Origin: Bermanella sp049115935
Lineage (GTDB): Bacteria; Pseudomonadota; Gammaproteobacteria; Pseudomonadales; Oceanobacteraceae
Reading direction: 5' to 3'
NCBI GenBank assembly: GCA_049115935.1
Contig: JAGDZK010000059.1
Coordinates: forward strand, 1 to 19,520
Length of the DNA stretch: 19,520 nt
Notes under the pieces: generated by a model
What the model saw: the letters and a program-made list of their open reading frames with translations, nothing else
Told to the model about the DNA's origin: nothing
Databases searched by the model: none
Translations under genes and position numbers: made by a program
Part shown: positions 14,911-19,520 of the stretch, piece by piece
Position numbering within the stretch: the stretch's first letter is position 1
Layout: the number at the start of each line of letters is the position of its first letter

Positions 14911-15564
14911 TTAAGGTTTCATGCCGGTATATAGATTGACGTAACGAAACTCATCGAGCTCATCTAAATCAGGCACAGTGAAAGACTCTTGCCTGCTTAC
15001 ATGATGATACTGCGGGTGGCTAAAATCTTTGATTCGCGAGTCAGCCAATAAAACCTCATTGGCATATTTAAAGAAGGTGTCTAAAAAACTAAGGTTAGCA
15101 CGGTCATATAAGACATCCGCGGCAATGAGTAAATCGATGTCGTTATCTTTGATTGCGAATAGGTCATCGGATAACTCAATATTAACCCCATTTAACTTGG
15201 CGTTTTCAGCACAGCTAATGAGGGCATCAGGGTCAATATCACAAGCGATGGCTTGTTTGGCTCCGGCTTTCATGGCGGCTATTGCTACAACCCCTGAGCC
15301 ACTGCCGAAATCCAGTATTTTTTTACCTTCTACTAACTCAGGGTGGTCAAGGATATGTTGAGCCAGTACTTGGCCGCTGGCCCAGCAAAAAGCCCAGTAT
15401 GCGGTGTTGTCCCAAATGCTTCTTATTTCGTCTAAAGTGAAGGCTCGGTTCATGGTGATAGGGTCGACTAAATATAATGATAAGTCAGGGCATTGCGGTA
15501 ATGCTTGTACACTTACTTGTGCATCGGCGAGCATTTTTTTAATCAATTTGTTAAGCGTGTTCAT
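14911..15564 (-). CDS. METTL20-like protein lysine methyltransferase (ETF-beta type)
   Basis: This 217-residue class I SAM-dependent methyltransferase matches the METTL20/ETFBKMT group. Human and some bacterial members of that group methylate lysines of the electron transfer flavoprotein beta subunit. Matching features in order are YWAFCWASGQVLAQHILDHP (56-75), the SAM-binding motif ILDFGSGSGVVAIAAMKAGA (83-102), the acidic ribose-binding stretch CDIDPDAL (108-115) and the DVLYD post-motif (150-154) typical of these seven-beta-strand lysine methyltransferases. There is no membrane segment or signal peptide. General annotation pipelines often call such proteins PrmA-like or nicotinamide N-methyltransferase-like. 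It sits 53 bases downstream of the polB gene on the same strand, possibly in one transcript. The ETF-beta substrate is an inference from family resemblance and has not been tested here. Confidence 0.8.
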   Translation of the reverse strand: MNTLNKLIKKMLADAQVSVQALPQCPDLSLYLVDPITMNRAFTLDEIRSIWDNTAYWAFCWASGQVLAQHILDHPELVEGKKILDFGSGSGVVAIAAMKAGAKQAIACDIDPDALISCAENAKLNGVNIELSDDLFAIKDNDIDLLIAADVLYDRANLSFLDTFFKYANEVLLADSRIKDFSHPQYHHVSRQESFTVPDLDELDEFRYVNLYTGMKP

Positions 15565-15617
15565 GGCCCTGTGTTTCCTGAAAGTGTCAATGGCGATAAC
15601 GATAAAACGTATTGTGG

Positions 15618-18029
15618 CTAAGAAAATATATCTCTTTGCGGATTAATTAAATCGGCAAAGCGTTCGTCTATAAAGTACAAGATACTATCAACAACAGGCG
15701 CAATTTGTTTTTCAATGTAGTGTTCGTAGTCAATTGTAAATGCACTTTCTTGTAAGCACTCAATCGCTACTGGCCCTTGTTTAGAAATAATGTATTCGAT
15801 CCAGCCACCATTTTCATAGGGGTTATGTAGGTTTGCTCGAGTATAAAGAGCACTGGCTAATTTGGCCGCTTGTATTTGTGGCGGAATGTTTTTCACATAG
15901 GTATTCAATGGTTTGCGGATTCGCTTCTTATATACCAGTTGTTGATCGCGTTTTCCTACGTTCAATTCCTCGATAATGCTAAGTAAATAATCCTTGTAAG
16001 GCTGGTCGTGAAAGATACGAGAATACAATTCGGTTTGTACTTCTTTAGCTAAGCTTGTCCAGTCACTGCGCACGGCTTCAAGGCCTTTAAAAATTAACTC
16101 ATCGTGCTGGGTTAAACCGGCATAACGCTTTTTACTGCCTAATTCACTGCCGCGAATAGTGGGCATTAAAAATTTTTGATAATGGTTTTCAAATTCAATT
16201 TCAAGCTGGCTAGCTATGTTGTGTTCATGGCGTAATTGCGTATGCCAGTATTCATTAAGTCCTTTTTGTAATTCAGTGCCAATGGTTTGAGCCTGATCCA
16301 CTGACAATCCAGTGTTAATGCTTTTTGTGCCGGTATGTAGGCTGACAAATACACTGTCAGTGTCACCATAAATCACATCAAACCCTTGCTGTTTGATCCA
16401 TTGGCCACTGCGTTGAATAATTTCATGGCCTCGCTCAGTGATTGAGCTGGCCAGTCGAGCATCAAAAAAGCGACAGCCATTACTGCCTAAAATGCCATAA
16501 AAGCTATTCATAATGATTTTTATCGCTTGGCTGGTGGCCGCATTTTTTTGTTTTTTTGCTTCATCGCGCTCAGCCCATAGCTGGGTGATGATATCCGGCA
16601 AAAAATGCTGTTCTCGATGAAAATAAGCATCATGAAAACCTGAGATAGTTTGGCCTTCTTGATTATTTTGTTGCGCGTTTAAACCTTCTATTAATCCCAT
16701 TGGGTCAATTTTGAAGGTTTGAATAATGCTGGGGTACAAGCTTTTAAAATCCAAAACCAATACATCATTATACAATCCTGGTTTGCTATCCATGACAAAG
16801 CCACCAGGGGCTTTGAATTCACCAAAGCCTTCGCCAATGTTAGGCGCGATATAACCCGCGCGATGTAATTTTGGTAAATATAAATATTCAAATGCCGCCA
16901 CAGAACCGCCCACACGATCAAGTAAATGGCCGGTCAAAAAACTGCGCTGAATTAGGTATTGTAATATCTGGGTGTGCTCAAAAATATCCAATACCAACTG
17001 GCAATCATTGGCATTGTATTTGGCAAGGGCTATTTTATCACGCTCAAATAAATCACTGATGGCTTGGCCTCGGTCACTCATGGAGCCTTTATGGCCCTCG
17101 AGTTTTTTGCCTGTGCCTAGTAAGGCTTGAGATACAAACTCTAATGAAAAACTTTCAAAGCTGTAAGTGGCATTACGTAATGCATCGATACCATCAACAA
17201 TCACACGCCCAGCAATGTCGACAAAATTTAAGTTGTTTTGCCCTTGACGAATGTTCACTTCTGTTCCATCACGACACCAATGAAAGGGGATGCCATGTTC
17301 TTTATAAACGCGCTGTAAAACATTGAAGTCAAAGTTAATGACATTCCAACCGATGATCACATCAGGGTCTAAGGTTTGAATGTAGGTGTTAGCCGCCACT
17401 AATAGCTCGCGTACATTTTTGAATAGTATGAGCCAACCGGGTGTGACATCTTCTTTATGCCCCAACATATACACGCGTTTTTCCGTGCGTTTTTCCCCTT
17501 TTCTATCGAGCCATTGGCTAACAAAGCCGATGCTGTAAAGTTTTTCTTTTTGCTCTTTTGTGGGCATGGATGTTTCGATATCCACACTGACGACTTTTAA
17601 GTTAGGTTGATACTGGCTGGGTTGTATTTGAGGTTTTACCCAAGTATGAATAGGGCTTTCAGTGCCTTTAAATTCGAGGCTGCCTTGAATAAAGCGTTCC
17701 ATTAAGAATCGATGGGTGGGGCGGATATCTGCTTCCCATAGTGAGATTGCGTGCTGCTCACAATAGCGGCGCAATTCAACATGCAACTGGTATGTTTGGC
17801 AATAAATAGCCGTGATTGGCTCTCCATTAAAGTGTTTTAAGGGGAGTGCTTCAACTCGAATACCTGAAAGTTGAGGCAACAGATGGCTTTGGCTTTGAGC
17901 ACAGAAACACACACTTTCTTGATTTGGAAACTGTAAATACTGTGGGCCCTGATCGGTACTTAGCCAAAAGCTAAGCACCAGTTGGCCTTGGATGTCTTTC
18001 CATTGTTGAGACAGGATAAATCCGTGCAC
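15618..18029 (-). CDS. polB: DNA polymerase II, family B
   Basis: This is the damage-inducible family B repair polymerase with 3'-5' proofreading, 803 residues from the chosen start (E. coli 783). Exonuclease motifs are complete: VVSVDIETS (Asp150, Glu152), IIGWNVINFDF (Asp234) and YNANDC (Asp342). Polymerase motifs follow: DFKSLYPSII (427-436), KIIMNSFYGILG (504-515) and IYGDTDSVFV (with Asp556 and Asp558), then GSKKRYAGL. The protein should be active. The frame is open to a TTG at 18074. I prefer GTG 18029, because AAGG lies six bases upstream and the product then starts HGFILSQQW, in line with the E. coli N-terminus. The TTG has no ribosome site and would add 15 unrelated residues. E. coli polB is in the LexA regulon; I saw no clear CTGT-N8-ACAG site upstream here. 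A pentapeptide-repeat gene diverges 58 bases away. Confidence 0.97.
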   Translation of the reverse strand: MHGFILSQQWKDIQGQLVLSFWLSTDQGPQYLQFPNQESVCFCAQSQSHLLPQLSGIRVEALPLKHFNGEPITAIYCQTYQLHVELRRYCEQHAISLWEADIRPTHRFLMERFIQGSLEFKGTESPIHTWVKPQIQPSQYQPNLKVVSVDIETSMPTKEQKEKLYSIGFVSQWLDRKGEKRTEKRVYMLGHKEDVTPGWLILFKNVRELLVAANTYIQTLDPDVIIGWNVINFDFNVLQRVYKEHGIPFHWCRDGTEVNIRQGQNNLNFVDIAGRVIVDGIDALRNATYSFESFSLEFVSQALLGTGKKLEGHKGSMSDRGQAISDLFERDKIALAKYNANDCQLVLDIFEHTQILQYLIQRSFLTGHLLDRVGGSVAAFEYLYLPKLHRAGYIAPNIGEGFGEFKAPGGFVMDSKPGLYNDVLVLDFKSLYPSIIQTFKIDPMGLIEGLNAQQNNQEGQTISGFHDAYFHREQHFLPDIITQLWAERDEAKKQKNAATSQAIKIIMNSFYGILGSNGCRFFDARLASSITERGHEIIQRSGQWIKQQGFDVIYGDTDSVFVSLHTGTKSINTGLSVDQAQTIGTELQKGLNEYWHTQLRHEHNIASQLEIEFENHYQKFLMPTIRGSELGSKKRYAGLTQHDELIFKGLEAVRSDWTSLAKEVQTELYSRIFHDQPYKDYLLSIIEELNVGKRDQQLVYKKRIRKPLNTYVKNIPPQIQAAKLASALYTRANLHNPYENGGWIEYIISKQGPVAIECLQESAFTIDYEHYIEKQIAPVVDSILYFIDERFADLINPQRDIFS

Positions 18030-18087
18030 AGTTGACCTTATTTGGTTTTGGGCTTCAATTAGTATAAGCCTCAATGGGAGTAGCGCT

Positions 18088-18429
18088 ATGAAACCGCGGA
18101 TTTCCCCTGACCCAATGTATCAATTGCTCAGGGATGAAAAAGTCGATGAGTTTAACAAGCTAAAAGCACAAGGAAAGAGCTGTGATCTAACTGGCTGCGA
18201 TTTTCGTGGTTTAGATTTACGTGACTTGGATGTGAAAGGGTTGGATTTAAGCAATGCCTACTTTCGCGGTACGGATTTGCGCTCATTAGATTTTAGAGGT
18301 ACTAAGTTAAATGGTGCCAGTTTGGCAGATGCTAAGATTAGCGGTTGTTTTTTCCCTGCTGACATTTCTGCCCAAGAGATCCTCATGTCATTAGAGCAAG
18401 GTACTCGCCTGCGCCATCCATCGGCTTGA
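18088..18429 (+). CDS. Small pentapeptide-repeat protein
   Basis: This 113-residue protein has a central run of about twelve five-residue repeats (31-90) that can be read as SCDLT, GCDFR, GLDLR, DLDVK, GLDLS, NAYFR, GTDLR, SLDFR, GTKLN, GASLA, DAKIS and GCFFP. Leu, Phe, Val or Ile recurs at the inward-facing position, so a right-handed quadrilateral beta helix of about three coils is expected. A helical N-terminal segment (about 8-30, MYQLLRDEKVDEFNKLKAQG) and a helical C-terminal tail flank it. No signal peptide or membrane segment is present. GGGAG seven bases upstream supports the ATG. Some pentapeptide proteins (Qnr, MfpA) protect DNA gyrase by mimicking DNA, but those are about twice as long; function here is unknown. 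It diverges from polB across 58 bases, so the two may share a control region. Confidence 0.88.
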   Translation: MKPRISPDPMYQLLRDEKVDEFNKLKAQGKSCDLTGCDFRGLDLRDLDVKGLDLSNAYFRGTDLRSLDFRGTKLNGASLADAKISGCFFPADISAQEILMSLEQGTRLRHPSA

Positions 18430-18490
18430 TCTAGCCCAATATAATCTGTGAAGTGTGACTGTTTTTTGCACATATACTAGGAAATAGTAG

Positions 18491-19336
18491 GTGTTTTGTG
18501 GTAAAAATACGCCCCCTGATTATTTTATGGCCAATATTATGTTGTTTCTTGGCAAAGCTCCTAAAGCTACCCATGAATTACTAGAACGTTTGGACTTACT
18601 TGGTGAGCGCTTACTAGACGGTTTGAACGTTACTAGCCAGCTTAAAACCTTCACTAATGAAGCTCAGTTGCTTGACTGCTTTGATAAAGAGCAAATCGGT
18701 ATCGTGCGCGGCGGTCTTGTGATAGTAGTTAATGGCGGCAAAGATGCTATTTGTTTAGAGCCAGGGGATATCATTGGTTTAAGTCGTGTGTTTGGTTTGC
18801 CCCATGCTGAATTAAAAGTAGAAGATGAAGCCGAAATAGAACTGATCCAACGAGATGACTTTATGTCATACGTGTATTCTGATGCTCATCGCCAGCATCG
18901 CTTTAGTAATTACTTACTAACCATGCTTGCTTTATATCAAGGGTTACTCGCGTATTACCACAGGCATAATCAAGCAACGCCGCCTACAGGCTTTGAACAT
19001 ATCGAGTCTGGAAGTGTGATGATCAAAGAAGGTGATTACGCAGACACGGTTTATCAGCTTATGTCTGGTAGCGCCGATGTAACCGTTAACGGGGTGACTG
19101 TTGGGGAGGTATTATCAGGGGAAATATTTGGTGCAATGGCCGCATTCACTGGGGAAAAGCGTAACGCTACCGTCACCGCAAGGGAAGACTGCCAGTTATT
19201 GGCGATCCCTAAAGCTCAGTTCGTTGATTTAATTAAGGCCCAGCCTGAGATTGCCATTACCCTGTTAGATAACATGTCTCGTCGTATTAAGTCTTTAAAC
19301 GAGCAAATTTCAGGTGCCCAGCGACAAACGGCCTGA
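18491..19336 (+). CDS. Protein with two cyclic-nucleotide-binding-like folds, no DNA-binding domain
   Basis: The product is up to 281 residues. The C-terminal half (about 168-262) is a recognisable cNMP-binding beta roll: SGSVMIKEGDYADTVYQLMSGS, then the phosphate-binding cassette GEIFGAMAAFTGEKRNATV, which keeps the Arg (224) but has Ala where the ribose-binding Glu of the FGE motif normally stands. The N-terminal half (about 45-128) has the same rhythm in degenerate form: IGIVRGGLVIVVNGGKD, LEPGDIIGLSRVFGL, EIELIQRDDF. It looks like a second, decayed copy. A helical region (135-160) links them. No helix-turn-helix or enzymatic domain follows, so this is not a CRP-type regulator. GTG 18491 has AGGA eight bases upstream. 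ATG 18527 is an alternative without a ribosome site, and it would fit better if the TATACT at 18473-18478 is the -10 element. The start is therefore uncertain. Confidence 0.8.
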   Translation: MFCGKNTPPDYFMANIMLFLGKAPKATHELLERLDLLGERLLDGLNVTSQLKTFTNEAQLLDCFDKEQIGIVRGGLVIVVNGGKDAICLEPGDIIGLSRVFGLPHAELKVEDEAEIELIQRDDFMSYVYSDAHRQHRFSNYLLTMLALYQGLLAYYHRHNQATPPTGFEHIESGSVMIKEGDYADTVYQLMSGSADVTVNGVTVGEVLSGEIFGAMAAFTGEKRNATVTAREDCQLLAIPKAQFVDLIKAQPEIAITLLDNMSRRIKSLNEQISGAQRQTA

Positions 19337-19378
19337 TACGTCAAAAAGCGCCTATTTGAATTTAATTGAGAATAGTTC

Positions 19379-19411
19379 TTGATAACTTAAATGATAATGA
19401 CTATTATTAAC
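19379..19411 (+). promoter_or_regulatory. Sigma-70-type promoter overlapped by a Fur box
   Basis: TTGATA (19379-19384) and TATTAT (19402-19407) are separated by exactly 17 bases. GATAATGACTATTATTAAC (19393-19411) covers the -10 element. Its reverse complement matches the 19-base Fur consensus GATAATGATAATCATTATC at 16 positions, and the forward strand at 15. An iron-repressed promoter reading rightwards is the natural interpretation; the transcript would start near 19414. Confidence 0.75.
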
Positions 19412-19413
19412 TC

Positions 19414-19520
19414 GTTGTCATGACCCGCCCAGTGTTCTTGCCAAGAGAACATTAAGCAGCAAGTTAATCATGGCACTCTCTCTCATCAAGCTAATCACAT
19501 TGTCGATTTGACAAGGCCGC
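19414..19520 (+). other. Transcribed leader or possible small RNA, cut by window end
   Basis: The bases after the Fur-controlled promoter contain only tiny frames (ATG 19420 and ATG 19470, 11 and 13 codons) without ribosome sites. An inverted repeat TGTTCT/AGAACA (19433-19451) and a hairpin TTGTC-GATTT-GACAA (19500-19514) are present. It is either a long 5' leader of a gene beyond the window or a Fur-regulated small RNA. The window end prevents a decision. Confidence 0.3.

Noticed and set aside
15029..15361. 110-codon plus-strand frame opposite the methyltransferase gene
   Set aside because: It is antisense to a well-conserved SAM-binding domain and its composition looks like a complement shadow rather than a protein.
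17144..17326. Several 60-75 codon frames opposite or within polB
   Set aside because: All overlap conserved DNA polymerase II sequence and have no ribosome site or family resemblance.
18030..18074. TTG start at 18074 for DNA polymerase II
   Set aside because: It has no ribosome site, and the extra 15 residues do not match the family N-terminus; GTG 18029 with AAGG six bases upstream fits better.

Overview
The window reads as ordinary chromosome of a marine-type gammaproteobacterium. CarB, GreA and DNA polymerase II resemble their enterobacterial counterparts closely. The lipase and its foldase are of the Pseudomonas family I.1 type. The moderate to low GC, two c-di-GMP enzymes and a lipid-oriented gene set suggest an Oceanospirillales-like organism; that placement is an inference. 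I see no tRNA, rRNA, insertion sequence, integrase, CRISPR array or other sign of a mobile island.

Left part (1-6151): the C-terminal part of carB and then greA, each closed by a hairpin terminator. A hot-dog acyl-CoA thioesterase lies on the minus strand. Divergent from it is a CHASE-GGDEF diguanylate cyclase whose stop codon overlaps that of a convergent glutathione peroxidase. The peroxidase is the second gene of a minus-strand pair. The first gene of that pair encodes a DUF3524 glycosyltransferase related to the eukaryotic tRNA-queuosine mannosyltransferase.

Middle part (6152-11619): a TetR regulator and an AidB-type acyl-CoA dehydrogenase form an operon preceded by a perfect 26-bp palindrome, probably the TetR operator. 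A gene-free stretch of almost 800 bases follows. Its left half holds a dense cluster of DnaA-box-like 9-mers, including two pairs of identical geometry. Its right half is the likely control region of the lipase. The secreted lipase is followed by a terminator and then by its membrane-anchored foldase.

Right part (11620-19520): minus-strand genes for an inositol-monophosphatase-family enzyme, a PAS-GGDEF-EAL protein, a METTL20-like protein lysine methyltransferase and DNA polymerase II. Then, on the plus strand, come a small pentapeptide-repeat protein and a protein with two cyclic-nucleotide-binding-like folds. The window ends with a sigma-70-like promoter overlapped by a strong Fur-box match. 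No convincing reading frame starts in the roughly 107 bases after it.

Functionally the region combines housekeeping (pyrimidine/arginine synthesis, transcript cleavage, DNA repair synthesis), lipid use (lipase and foldase, acyl-CoA dehydrogenase, thioesterase, a putative ETF methyltransferase) and c-di-GMP signalling. The least explained items are the DnaA-box cluster, the bacterial QTMAN-like protein, the tandem cNMP-like protein and the Fur-controlled leader at the right edge.
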